Assembly: GCA_001899715.1 (NCBI GenBank)
Contig: MKWI01000002.1
Location: 1-64,000 of the forward strand
Length of the DNA: 64,000 bases
DNA from: Sphingobium sp. 66-54
GTDB lineage: Bacteria; Pseudomonadota; Alphaproteobacteria; Sphingomonadales; Sphingomonadaceae
Direction of reading: 5' to 3'
Positions 24,273-33,268 of the stretch are shown here, one piece after another. A program made the position numbers and the translations under genes. The notes beneath the pieces were generated by a model, which was given only the letters and a program-made list of their open reading frames with translations, was not told the DNA's origin and ran no database searches. Position 1 is the first letter of the stretch, and each line of letters begins with the position of its first letter.

Positions 24273-25355
24273 TCAGGGCCGATACGCAGATTTTCCGGTC
24301 ATGGGCTGCCCGTCTGGCCCCCTGCCCTCGAAACCCGTCACCCGACCAGCCGCATCGGTCTTGAACCGCAACGTCATATCAATGGCTCGCGCCTCGAAAT
24401 TAAGCGGATCCTGGGCATGGAAGGGCAAGGTCGGCTGCGGATCCGTGCCCGCCCACAACAGCCCACCGCGCCGCTCGACGTGCATCACGATACCGGAGCC
24501 ATCAATGAAATAGTCGCCAACAAGACGGTCGATCTGAGCTTCGCTCAGCCTGACCTCAGGCCGGGGAGTTGCCGCCCGTTCACTCTCCCGCACCGAAGCA
24601 ATGGTCGGCGAGCGGCCGTCCGTAACGCTTCGGTCGTTCTCGAACATGTCGCCGTCATGGATCAGCCGGTCCACGCCTTGCGGGTGGACGTAGCTGATGT
24701 GGATCGTCCACGGCTGGGTCAGCAGGGCCGGATCGATGACCGTCATGGTGGATTCGAGGCGATCAGGGGCCACCAGCCGCAGCGTCTCGACGAACTTCGC
24801 GTCGTCGGAGACGGGCGGAGCCGCATAGTTGAATTTGGGATCATAACCGGCGTCGATCGTCTTGATCGTCAGCGTGTCGCCCTGCCAGCAACCGATGGAA
24901 TTCCCCCATGGGGTCGGCCAGCGATCCTCCTTGGCCGGTTGCGGGCGTCCATCGGTATAGACGTGGCGGATATCCCGATACTGGCTGATGATGAACGTTT
25001 CCTGCGGCGCGACGACGAAGCTCAGCGGGGCAACGGTGTTCATCATCATCGGGAAGCCCCAACCTGCCTGCTTCTGAAGGCCCGCAATCGTGATGCGGAC
25101 CATCTCTTCCAATCGCGCTATGCCGGCCTCGTTCCACGGAGCATCAAGACCTACCATCCGGATCAACTGGCGATTGGCGGCGCTGTCCGTCGCCAGCCGC
25201 CCGCTGATCGGAGCCTGCATCCCCTCGGCGATCCAGACCCCGCCCCACCCCCGCAGACTCGCGAGGTCCGCCGGTTCGCAGCTCTCTGCGATCGCCTGCC
25301 CCGGCAGCAGCGCGCCAGTGGCCAGCGCCGCCAGCACCATGATCCGCCCCCTCAT
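24273..25355 (-). CDS. Secreted protein of unknown function
   Basis: This 360-residue protein has a signal peptide (about 1-23, ending GQAIAES). The mature part has no family I can name; recognisable stretches are RGWGGVWIAEGMQAP, QTFIISQYRDIRHVYTDGR in character, and WGNSIGCWQGDTL. It looks like a periplasmic protein of the kind found beside DUF6152 genes in sphingomonads. It overlaps the upstream DUF6152 gene by four bases, so the two form a unit. The role is unknown; similar proteins are multi-copy in degraders of aromatic or steroid compounds, but that link is only from memory of context. Confidence 0.7.
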   Translation of the reverse strand: MRGRIMVLAALATGALLPGQAIAESCEPADLASLRGWGGVWIAEGMQAPISGRLATDSAANRQLIRMVGLDAPWNEAGIARLEEMVRITIAGLQKQAGWGFPMMMNTVAPLSFVVAPQETFIISQYRDIRHVYTDGRPQPAKEDRWPTPWGNSIGCWQGDTLTIKTIDAGYDPKFNYAAPPVSDDAKFVETLRLVAPDRLESTMTVIDPALLTQPWTIHISYVHPQGVDRLIHDGDMFENDRSVTDGRSPTIASVRESERAATPRPEVRLSEAQIDRLVGDYFIDGSGIVMHVERRGGLLWAGTDPQPTLPFHAQDPLNFEARAIDMTLRFKTDAAGRVTGFEGRGPDGQPMTGKSAYRP

Positions 25356-25732
25356 GACCGTCTCCCCAGCGGCTTGCCGTCGAGTGTCACCGCATCCTCG
25401 ATCTCACCGCCCTTGTCGCCGTTGCGCAGCGGGTGGATCTTCACCTTGATGCGGTCGCCGGGCTTGACCGTGGTCGGCCGCCAGCCCTGGCCATAGAGGT
25501 GCATGGGCGCCGCCATCTCGATGCTCCATTCCTCATCTTCGCCGTTGGCGTTCCTGACCAGCAACTGGATGTAGCAATGCGGGTTGGTCCACTGGAACTG
25601 GCGGACGGTGCCGGTCAGTTCCCTGCTCCGGGCCTGATCGAACATCGCCGCCGAATGATGCGCAGGGGCTGCCGGCGCCACCGCCAGCGCCAACCCAGCG
25701 AAGGCCCAGAGGCTGAACGTATTTTTCCTCAT
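25352..25732 (-). CDS. DUF6152 family periplasmic protein
   Basis: This encodes 126 residues with a signal peptide (about 1-28) and a mature N-terminus starting HHSAAMFD. A beta-rich domain with ELTGTVRQFQWTNPHCYIQL (about 42-61) and DRIKVKIHPLRNG follows. This is the pattern of DUF6152, small exported proteins of unknown function. GGAGAG lies upstream of the ATG at 25732. It is followed directly by a larger secreted protein with a four-base overlap. The conserved HHS and HC residues could bind a metal, which is inference. Confidence 0.82.
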   Translation of the reverse strand: MRKNTFSLWAFAGLALAVAPAAPAHHSAAMFDQARSRELTGTVRQFQWTNPHCYIQLLVRNANGEDEEWSIEMAAPMHLYGQGWRPTTVKPGDRIKVKIHPLRNGDKGGEIEDAVTLDGKPLGRRS

Positions 25733-25915
25733 GTCCAAACTCTCCAATGGCCGACGACTCGGCCGTCTCGGAAAGTTAAGGCTGCGGGCGGGGCCTCCGC
25801 CTCCGTCATTTGATGGAGAAAACGCAAAAAGTCGGCGATCGGGACAGTATTTTGCGCGTCATAGGGTTGGATCGGCCATCCAGGCACGGGCGAACGGGTG
25901 CGGCGGCGATCCCGC

Positions 25916-27124
25916 CTAGATCGATTCGCCGAGCAACAGCCGGGGGCGGGGACCGCTTTCGCCGCGTGCCTCGGCCATGAAGCGCTCCTTAAGCGGACCC
26001 AGCCGTTGAACGGCTGAGAGGCCCAGGCGGCGGGCAAGCGAGGCTGGCCAGCCGGGCACGTCGAACAGGCGCACGAGACCGTCCATCATGATGGTGACGC
26101 TGAGCGAGTCGAGCGCGCGCCAGCGCTGGTAGCGGGCGAGGAGTTGCGCGTCGCCCGGCTCCAGGCCGTTCCGCATACCCTCGACGATCACCTCGGCCAG
26201 CGCAGCGGCATCGCGATAGCCGAGATTGACGCCCTGCCCCGCGATCGGATGGATGGCGTGCGCGGCATCGCCCACCAGCGCCAGCCGCTCGTCGACGATA
26301 CGGGCAGCGCGGTGATAGCCCAGCGGATAGCTCTGCATCGGCGCGGCGAGGCTGATCTTGCCGAGGAAGGTGCCCATGCGCTTCTCCGCCTCGGCCAGCC
26401 ACGCCCGCCCGGTCAGCTTACGCATAGCCGGCGCCTGGCGATTGGGCACGGTCCACACGATCGCGGAGCGTGTGCCCGGTAGCATCGGCAGCAACGCGAA
26501 CGGACCGCCGGAGTAGAAAATCTCGTAGGCGGTGTTGCCGTGCGGAATTTCGTGGTCAATCGCCGTGACCAGCGCCGTCTGCGGATAGGCCCAGGTCGCG
26601 ACCGGGATACGCGCCAGCGCGCGCGTGGGACTGCCCCGCCCCTCGGCACCGACCAGCAGGCTGGCACCGATCTCCGCACCGCTCGCCAGCCGTACGGTGA
26701 CGCCATAGGCATCGCGCACGACATCGGCGGCTTTGTCCGGCTGGAAGCGAGTGATGCCGTCGGCCGCCTGCGCGGCTGCGTCGATTGCCCGGCGCAATTC
26801 GCGATTCTCGACCATGAAGCCCATGGCGCCATCATCCGGATCCGGCGCGAAATCGAGTGCACTGCCGGTCAGTCCCTCGCTCACCCAGATGCGGTCGATC
26901 GGGCAGGCCTTGCCGGCGAGGTGCGGCGCGACGCCGATCGCCTCGAATAGCTTCCAGCTCGCGCTCGAAATGGCGGAGACGCGCCCGTCGAAACCGGGCG
27001 CCATGGTCGCGGCGGGCTCGGCCGGATCGACCACCGCACACTGCACACCGTGCCGCCCGAGCGCGATCGCCAGGGTGAGGCCGACAAGGCCGCCGCCGAG
27101 AATGATGACGTCGAAGCGCTGCAT
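25916..27124 (-). CDS. UbiH/UbiF/VisC-type FAD-dependent hydroxylase
   Basis: This 402-residue flavoprotein monooxygenase has the N-terminal dinucleotide loop GGGLVG (residues 10-15), the DGRVSAIS segment (about 46-53) and the second FAD motif GDAAHAIHPIAGQGVNLGYRDA (two adjoining parts, near 280-300). These are the marks of the ubiquinone-biosynthesis hydroxylases that add oxygen to the polyprenylated ring. Which ring position it acts on cannot be read from sequence. It has its own gap on both sides, so it is probably monocistronic. It is complete with no missing cofactor motif. Confidence 0.9.
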   Translation of the reverse strand: MQRFDVIILGGGLVGLTLAIALGRHGVQCAVVDPAEPAATMAPGFDGRVSAISSASWKLFEAIGVAPHLAGKACPIDRIWVSEGLTGSALDFAPDPDDGAMGFMVENRELRRAIDAAAQAADGITRFQPDKAADVVRDAYGVTVRLASGAEIGASLLVGAEGRGSPTRALARIPVATWAYPQTALVTAIDHEIPHGNTAYEIFYSGGPFALLPMLPGTRSAIVWTVPNRQAPAMRKLTGRAWLAEAEKRMGTFLGKISLAAPMQSYPLGYHRAARIVDERLALVGDAAHAIHPIAGQGVNLGYRDAAALAEVIVEGMRNGLEPGDAQLLARYQRWRALDSLSVTIMMDGLVRLFDVPGWPASLARRLGLSAVQRLGPLKERFMAEARGESGPRPRLLLGESI

Positions 27125-27202
27125 GGCTCCGTCTCTAACCGCGAAATGGGCGGAAGGCGACGGGGAATGATACGGCGCGTGCGTAGTCGCGTGTCGGCTG
27201 GC

Positions 27203-27823
27203 TCAATCCTGCATGATGTCGGCGGCACGGCGATAGCGGAACACGGTGGCTGGCGGCACGTTACGGACGATCGTGCCGATCCGTTCCGCGCGCAGGCCGA
27301 GCAGGCTGGTCAGCCGCTCCGGCACAGGCGGGCGAGGCGAATAAGTGAACTGGATCACCGCACCGCCCGGCCGCAGGAGCCGGAAGGCTTCGCCCAGGAT
27401 CGCCTTTTGCAGCATCTTGCTCATGGCGAGCAGCGGTAGGCCGGAGATGATGCACTGATAACCGCCGGCCCCGCCCGCCGATTGCGCCAACACCGACTGA
27501 GCCGGCGCTTGCAGGATGGAAACGCCGGGAAAGCTGCCGCGCAGATTATGGGCCAGCGCCTCGTTGATCTCGACGACCTCCAGATCCGCGACTGGCAACC
27601 CGGTCGCGAGAATCTCGCGCGTGAGAGCGCCGGTGCCGCCGCCGAATTCCATGACGCGTCCACCCTGCGGGTCGATCTGCGCGGCCATCAGCCGGCCGAG
27701 ATAATGGCTGCTGGGGACGATCGAGGCGGTCTGTCGCGGCTTGCGGATCCAGGCCTGCAGGAATTTCAGATACTCGCTGGCACTACTGCGGCGCTCGGTC
27801 AGTATGGATCCGTTGGTGGCCAT
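27203..27823 (-). CDS. PmtA-like class I methyltransferase (phospholipid N-methyltransferase family)
   Basis: This 206-residue protein has the SAM-binding motif VMEFGGGTGALT (about 57-68), an acidic motif DLEVVEINEAL and a conserved C-terminal part with FTYSPRPPVP. An N-terminal helix with FLQAWIRKPRQTASIVPSS (about 21-39) matches the membrane-surface helix of PmtA enzymes. These methylate phosphatidylethanolamine toward phosphatidylcholine. Related family members also methylate rRNA or ornithine lipids, so the substrate is likely but not certain. The gene stands alone after the UbiH-like gene. Confidence 0.78.
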   Translation of the reverse strand: MATNGSILTERRSSASEYLKFLQAWIRKPRQTASIVPSSHYLGRLMAAQIDPQGGRVMEFGGGTGALTREILATGLPVADLEVVEINEALAHNLRGSFPGVSILQAPAQSVLAQSAGGAGGYQCIISGLPLLAMSKMLQKAILGEAFRLLRPGGAVIQFTYSPRPPVPERLTSLLGLRAERIGTIVRNVPPATVFRYRRAADIMQD

Positions 27824-27942
27824 CGCCCCTCACTCATGATTGGAGTATCATGACCCCTAGAGCGCGGCGGCGCGCAAGAAAAGAGGCAGCGCGGCGGATT
27901 TTTTCGTCATCCGATTACCGGCACCCCGCCTCGAAGGGCAAA

Positions 27943-28305
27943 TCAATTGCCGGCGACACCCTCGCCTCGCCCGCCAAAAGACCGCGCGAGCGCCGGTTTC
28001 AGACGCAGGCGCAGCGATTCCAGCGTGACCCCGGCCGCCTCAGCCGCCATGTCGTCCGCGCGCAGGATGCGGGCCAGATTCTCGTGGCGCTGGCACAGCT
28101 CGTCGATCCGCTGGAGCGCCGCCAGATGGCTGCGAACCACCGCCGGATCGGCGCAGAGTTGCACGCCCATCTCCTCCAGCACGAGGCGGACGCGGTCCAG
28201 TTCCTCGGCAATGAGAATGCGGACAAGCTCGTCAGCCGGGGCGGTGGGTAGCGGCGCGGAGACGGGATCCAGCGTGTGAGCCTGCATCATATTTTCGGTT
28301 TTCAT
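27943..28305 (-). CDS. Small helical protein downstream of a CheY-like regulator
   Basis: This encodes 120 residues, mostly helical and acidic in the middle (ADELVRILIAEELDRVRLVL in parts, about 24-43). No named domain, signal peptide or membrane segment is visible. It follows the CheY-like gene by 21 bases on the same strand, so they are probably co-transcribed; it might be a partner or target of that receiver protein. The start lacks a clear ribosome binding site, and an internal ATG at 28290 is an alternative. Confidence 0.6.
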   Translation of the reverse strand: MKTENMMQAHTLDPVSAPLPTAPADELVRILIAEELDRVRLVLEEMGVQLCADPAVVRSHLAALQRIDELCQRHENLARILRADDMAAEAAGVTLESLRLRLKPALARSFGGRGEGVAGN

Positions 28306-28326
28306 ATCGTGACTTGACCCGGCCGC

Positions 28327-28701
28327 TCAATGGGCAAGGCGATGGACGGCTGCAACGAGCTGCGCGGGATCGAACGGCTTGACGATCCAGCCGGTCGCGC
28401 CCGCCGCGCGGGCCTGCGCCCGCTTCTCGACCGAACATTCTGTGGTGAGGACGAGGATCGGGCGATTGACGTGGCGCCGCTGTTGCCCGCGCAGGGTTTC
28501 GATGAAGCCGAAACCGTCGAGGCGCGGCATGTTGATGTCCGTGATGATGAGGTCTACTTCATTCTCCTCCAGCCACTCCAGTGCGGCCTGGCCGTCCTCC
28601 GCCTCCGCCACGTCGAAGCCGCCGCCGGCCAGCGTCAGGCGCAGCAGCGCGCGCATGCTGCGGCTGTCATCCACCGTGAGGATCCTGGTCGTCGGCATCA
28701 T
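28327..28701 (-). CDS. CheY-like single-domain response regulator
   Basis: This 124-residue receiver domain has all switch residues: DD of TVDDSRSMR (about 9-17), phosphoacceptor aspartate in DLIITDINMP, threonine of VLTTE and lysine of IVKPFD. It has no output domain, so it acts by binding other proteins, such as a flagellar motor switch or a histidine kinase pathway. No chemotaxis operon surrounds it, although a chemoreceptor gene lies 28 kb away at 56,979. It is the first gene of a two-gene unit with the 120-residue protein. Confidence 0.9.
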   Translation of the reverse strand: MMPTTRILTVDDSRSMRALLRLTLAGGGFDVAEAEDGQAALEWLEENEVDLIITDINMPRLDGFGFIETLRGQQRRHVNRPILVLTTECSVEKRAQARAAGATGWIVKPFDPAQLVAAVHRLAH

Positions 28702-28813
28702 CCCTGCTTTCCGTCATGGCTGGCCCGAACGGCCTCTCGCTTGCCTGGACCATAGAGGGGAGCCTGTTTATAAATGGTTCAGAGGCGCCGGTCTGCACAC
28801 CGGCCGCCCAACG

Positions 28814-29683
28814 TCAGATTTCAGCCTTGATGAGCCAGTCGTGAAACGCACGGACCGAGCGGCGTTCCAGCGCCTTGGGGCGGCAGACGAAGAAATAGCG
28901 ATACGGACTCTCGATGCGTTGGTCGAACAGCCGGGCGAGGCGCGAGTCCTGCGCATGTTCGAGGTGGCCGCCGTGCATGACGGCGATGCCCAGCCCCTGC
29001 GCGGCCGCCTCCAGCATGAGCGCGCCAGAGTCATAATAATCCACGGCGGCGGGAACGAGATTGGGAACGCCCGCCGCTTCCTTCCATACGTCGAACGTGG
29101 AGGGCATATCACGATGGATAAGCACCGTCTGATGGACGAGGTCCCCTGGCGAGCGGATGGCCGCCACCAGCGGCTTGGAGGCGATGAGATAGATCTCGTC
29201 ACGGTCCAATTCGCGCGCATAGAGCGATGGATCGACCTCACGCGCCAGCACGATAGCGGCATCCAGCCCCTCGCCCAGCCGTGCCACGGCGTTAGGGCTG
29301 GTATCCACATCGAGATGGATGTCGGGATGCTGGTGGTGGAAGTCGCCGAGACGGGGGAACAGGCGCTGGCTCGCGAACAGCGGCAGCATGCCCAGACGAA
29401 CCCGCAACGTTCGTGCGCCACTGGTCGCGACCTCGATGGCGGCACCGAGCTGGTCGAGCGCCGGCGCGATCTCGGTGAGCAGCGCCACGCCATGCTGGTT
29501 GATTTCGAGCTGCTGGTGCTTGCGCTCGAACAGGCTGTAACCGAGGAACCGCTCGAGCGCCTGGATGCGCCGGCTGAGTGCGGGTGCGGAGAGCGCCAAC
29601 TCCTCCGCCGCGGCCTTGACGGAGCCGGTGCGCGCAACCTGCACAAACGCTTCAAGCGCGGTTAGAGGCGGAAGTCGGCGCAC
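28814..29683 (-). CDS. LysR-type transcriptional regulator
   Basis: This 289-residue regulator has an N-terminal helix-turn-helix (about 5-62, with AFVQVARTGSVKAAAEELALS in two parts and SRRIQALERFLGYSLFER) and a periplasmic-binding-like effector domain. It resembles the GcvA/AmpR-like subgroup, which starts LPPLTALEAF. It is divergent from the M13 peptidase gene with 236 bases between, so that gene is a possible target. The ligand is unknown. Confidence 0.92.
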   Translation of the reverse strand: MRRLPPLTALEAFVQVARTGSVKAAAEELALSAPALSRRIQALERFLGYSLFERKHQQLEINQHGVALLTEIAPALDQLGAAIEVATSGARTLRVRLGMLPLFASQRLFPRLGDFHHQHPDIHLDVDTSPNAVARLGEGLDAAIVLAREVDPSLYARELDRDEIYLIASKPLVAAIRSPGDLVHQTVLIHRDMPSTFDVWKEAAGVPNLVPAAVDYYDSGALMLEAAAQGLGIAVMHGGHLEHAQDSRLARLFDQRIESPYRYFFVCRPKALERRSVRAFHDWLIKAEI

Positions 29684-29919
29684 GGCTGGTCAGCTATCCA
29701 CAGATCGTTGTTGCATCGCACAATCATGCCGCAGGTGCGAGCAAGATGCCAGTCCTCTTTTATACCCCATCAGCGCCGAAGTGCGTTCGAAAAAAACGCT
29801 ATATCCTCCGCCTGAGCAGTGCGCTGCGAAAGGGAGTTCAGTCAATCACCGGCAATTGCTAGACCTGCGCCATCCGCCCGCCGTCTGGCAGGCCACCAGA
29901 ATGACCTGAAGGGACCTCC

Positions 29920-31989
29920 ATGCATCGCTCATTTTTCATGCTTGCCCTAGCGTCCACCAGCCTCTCCGCCTGTGCGACTCATGTTGCTGGCGAGGCGCCG
30001 GCAACAACGCCCGAATCCGCAGCATCCGCGCCTGCCGCCACCCCAGCGCCCAAGCCGGCGCTGGGCAATTACGGCTTCGACGAAAGCGGAATGAACCGCG
30101 CCATCGCACCAGGCGACAACTTCTATCAATATGCCAACGGCACTTGGGAGAAGAACACGCCCATCCCCGCCGACAAGGCCAATTACGGCATGTTCACTGC
30201 GTTGGACGACCTCTCCAAGCAGCGCACCCAGGACATATTGAACGAGGCGAAGGATGATCCCACCAGCAAGATCGGCAACGCTTATGCGGCCTATCTTGAC
30301 GACGCGACGGTGGAAGCCAGGGGTCTCGCACCGATCAAGCCTTGGCTGGACACGATCAAGGCGATCAAGACGCGGGCGGATTATGTCGCCATCGTCGCGC
30401 AGGCCTCACGCAATGGCGTACCCACGCCATTCGGCGGCTTCGTCGGCCAGGACGACAAGGAGCCGGAGCAGTATATCTTCACGCTGACGCAGAGCGGCCT
30501 CGGCATGCCGGATCGCGATTATTACATCCAGGCCAACGCGAAGATGGAAGGGATGCGCAAGGCTTATCGCGCGCATCTCGCCAAGATGTTCGCGCTCGCC
30601 GGAGAAAGCGATGGAGAAAAGCGGGCAGACGCGCTGCTCGCCTTTGAGACGCAGATCGCCAAGGCGCACTGGACGCGGGTGGACAGCCGCGACGTCGATA
30701 AGATCTACAACAAGATGACGGTGGCGGATCTGGCCCGGACGGCGCCGGGCTTCGACTTCGCCGCCGCGCTCAAAGCGTCCGGCGTCAACACCGACACGTT
30801 GGTCGTCGCGCAGCCTAGCGCCATCAAGAGCGAAGCCGCGCTGATCGCCAAGGCACCGCTCGCGGTACTCAAGGACCAGCTCCTGATCCGCAGCCTCGAC
30901 CAGTTCGCCGACTATCTGCCGGACGCCCTCGCCAAGGAGAATTTCGCCTTTTACGGCACGACGCTGAGCGGCACGCCCGAGCGCGAGGAACGCTGGAAGC
31001 GGGGCGTCACCTTCGTCAAGGGGGCGCTCGGCGAGGAAGTGGGCAAGGTCTATGTCGCCCGTTATTTCCCGCCGGAAACCAAGGCCGCAGCCGACCAGCT
31101 CGTCAAGAACGTCATCGCCGCCATGGGTCGCCGCATCGACGGCCTCACCTGGATGAGCGACGCCGCCAAGGCGCGCGCCCACGCCAAGCTCGCCGCCTTC
31201 ACGCCCAAGATCGGCTATCCGGACCAGTGGCGGGATTATTCGGGACTGGAGATCAAGCGCGACGACCTGTTCGGCAATGCCTTGCGCTCCAACCAGTTCG
31301 ACCATGATTATCAGGTCGGCAAGCTCGGCCAGCCGGTGCGCCGTTGGGAGTGGTTCATGACGCCGATGGAAGTGAACGCCTATGCCAATTTCGGCATGGT
31401 GGAGATCGTCTTCCCGGCCGCCATCCTGCAACCACCCTTCTTCGACCCGCATGCCGACCCGGCAGTCAATTATGGCGGTATCGGTGCGGTCATCGGACAC
31501 GAGCTGAGCCATCATTTCGATGACCAGGGTGCAAAATATGACGAGACCGGCCGCCTCAAACAGTGGTGGAGCGACCAGGACGTCGCGCAGTTCAATGCGC
31601 TAACCGACAAGCTGGTCAAGCAATATGACGCCTATGAGCCGCTGCCCGGCGAGCATCTCAACGGCAAGCTGACGCTCGGCGAGAACATCGCCGATCTCGC
31701 GGGTCTGATGGTCGCCTACGACGCCTATCACGCATCGCTGAACGGTCAACCGGCGCCCATGATCGACGGGACCAGCGGCGACCAGCGTTTCTACCTCGGC
31801 TGGGCACAGGTCTGGCGGCGCAGCTATCGCGAGGAAAATCTGCGGCAACGGCTGCTCACCGATCCGCATTCCCCCTCCGAGCAACGCGCCGCAATCGTGC
31901 GCAACCTCGATCCATGGTATGCGGCCTTCACTATCCCTGCTGACGCGAAGATGGCGCTCACGCCGGAGAATCGCGTCCGTATCTGGTAA
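29920..31989 (+). CDS. M13 family zinc metallopeptidase, lipoprotein
   Basis: This 689-residue neprilysin-family peptidase has H527-E-L-S-H531 (GHELSHHFDDQG) and the third zinc ligand in E588-N-I-A-D592. The N-terminus has a lipoprotein signal with LSAC (about 15-18), then an Ala/Pro-rich linker (about 25-48), then the M13 N-terminal domain starting APGDNFYQYANGTW. It is therefore an envelope-anchored peptidase that cuts short peptides. The start follows AGGGACC. The length fits the family and all catalytic residues are present. It may be controlled by the divergent LysR gene. Confidence 0.93.
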   Translation: MHRSFFMLALASTSLSACATHVAGEAPATTPESAASAPAATPAPKPALGNYGFDESGMNRAIAPGDNFYQYANGTWEKNTPIPADKANYGMFTALDDLSKQRTQDILNEAKDDPTSKIGNAYAAYLDDATVEARGLAPIKPWLDTIKAIKTRADYVAIVAQASRNGVPTPFGGFVGQDDKEPEQYIFTLTQSGLGMPDRDYYIQANAKMEGMRKAYRAHLAKMFALAGESDGEKRADALLAFETQIAKAHWTRVDSRDVDKIYNKMTVADLARTAPGFDFAAALKASGVNTDTLVVAQPSAIKSEAALIAKAPLAVLKDQLLIRSLDQFADYLPDALAKENFAFYGTTLSGTPEREERWKRGVTFVKGALGEEVGKVYVARYFPPETKAAADQLVKNVIAAMGRRIDGLTWMSDAAKARAHAKLAAFTPKIGYPDQWRDYSGLEIKRDDLFGNALRSNQFDHDYQVGKLGQPVRRWEWFMTPMEVNAYANFGMVEIVFPAAILQPPFFDPHADPAVNYGGIGAVIGHELSHHFDDQGAKYDETGRLKQWWSDQDVAQFNALTDKLVKQYDAYEPLPGEHLNGKLTLGENIADLAGLMVAYDAYHASLNGQPAPMIDGTSGDQRFYLGWAQVWRRSYREENLRQRLLTDPHSPSEQRAAIVRNLDPWYAAFTIPADAKMALTPENRVRIW

Positions 31990-32492
31990 GGCATGACAGG
32001 CGGCGCCGCTTGCAGCGCGCGCCATTGAGGCGTGGGCGGGCGGGTGATCGCCCGCCTCATGTCACCCCTGCGGGGATGCGCCATGCGCTGCCCGGATAAG
32101 GGTCCATCTGCTCAGCTCCATCGGCCGACACATCGGTACTCAATGCTCCTTATAGGAGGCTGAACCTCCGGCAGCTGGACTGTGCAATCGCAACACAATC
32201 CACCGCAAGTGCGAAACAATTCATCCGGAAAATGCCGGAAAAGCCGGTTGACCCGAGCGTCGTTCGTCAATTTCTCTGAACAGGGACAAAACCCGACACA
32301 TCCATCTGTTCAACAAGTCACAGAAATATATCGGTAAAATTTCAATTAGCGCAACATTAGCACGGGTTAGTGCCGAACCGACATTCAGATGGGATGGGTG
32401 CCATCGCCCTATCCGGCCTTTGCATTGCCTTTCGCACATGCACATAGATAGAGGGTTAAAGGCCAATTAAGGCATTGTGGGAGTACACCACT
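31990..32492. other. Gap between M13 peptidase and PEP-CTERM gene
   Basis: No gene is supported in these 503 bases. Near the left end an 8-bp stem (GGCGGGCG 32035-32042 with CGCCCGCC 32049-32056) may terminate the peptidase transcript, although it lacks a T run. The rest becomes AT-richer (32,200-32,350) and probably holds the promoter and regulatory region of the PEP-CTERM gene; I could not identify convincing -35/-10 or sigma-54 boxes. Confidence 0.5.
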
Positions 32493-33017
32493 ATGAAGAA
32501 AACTCTCTATGCAGCGGCGGCAGCCCTTGGGGTGGTCGCCATGGCCCCGGCCGCCAGCGCGACGGATCTCTCCATCGCGCTGGTCCAGAGCGGAGACAGT
32601 TACACAGCAGACTATGGCAACGCCGGCCTGGCCAATGCGTTCAGCGATACCATTACCTTTACGCCGGCAATCGCCGACGCATTGGCCGACATCACACTGA
32701 TCCAGGCCGGCACCGGCCTTTCCGCCATCACCTTCTCGGAATTGACGCTCGACGGCATTGATCTGTTGCCTTCGCTGACCGCCATTCCGGGCAGCAATGT
32801 GCTTGTCCTCACGGGCTATGCGCTGGCGGCAGGTGAGCATGTGCTGACCGTCGGCGGCACGGCGGGCGGTAATGCCTCCTACAGCGGCACCGTGAACTTC
32901 GCACTCGGCGCAGCGGTACCCGAGCCTGCGACATGGGCCATGATGGTCGTTGGAGTAGCTGCCATCGGCATGACTCTGCGCCGCCGTTCACATGTGACGC
33001 GCATCGCCTTCAGCTAA
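32493..33017 (+). CDS. FxDxF-type PEP-CTERM exported protein
   Basis: This 174-residue protein has a signal peptide (about 1-23, MKKTLYAAAAALG ... ASA) and a small beta-rich domain. An FSDTITF segment near residue 48 fits the FxDxF subgroup. A C-terminal sorting tail with VPEPATWAMM, a hydrophobic helix and RRRS completes it. PEP-CTERM proteins are processed by an exosortase (EpsH/XrtA type) and are linked to exopolysaccharide; no exosortase lies in this window. A good terminator follows, so it is a single-gene transcript. The start at 32493 agrees with the signal peptide. Confidence 0.88.
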   Translation: MKKTLYAAAAALGVVAMAPAASATDLSIALVQSGDSYTADYGNAGLANAFSDTITFTPAIADALADITLIQAGTGLSAITFSELTLDGIDLLPSLTAIPGSNVLVLTGYALAAGEHVLTVGGTAGGNASYSGTVNFALGAAVPEPATWAMMVVGVAAIGMTLRRRSHVTRIAFS

Positions 33018-33070
33018 CGGTCCCTGGCTCCGGCGAGCGCGATGGCGCCCATCCGGACGCCATCCCCGGA

Positions 33071-33109
33071 AGGCGCCAGCCCCGTCCCCCGTGGCTGGCG
33101 CCTTTCTTT
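33071..33109 (+). terminator. Intrinsic terminator of the PEP-CTERM gene
   Basis: An 11-bp perfect stem (AGGCGCCAGCC with GGCTGGCGCCT) is followed by TTCTTTG. This is the clearest plus-strand terminator in this part of the window. Confidence 0.8.
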
Positions 33110-33268
33110 GCGCTTGATATCGCTTTAAGCGCACCGATTAGATGACCGAACGGAATAGTCCCTAATACATGCCGTTCCCCCTTTCTCGATGATGCTGGGG
33201 AAAGCAGCTTCGAAGGGTTGGAACGAACGGGCCCGATCGGCATCGACCCGCACACCGGGGCCGGAAGC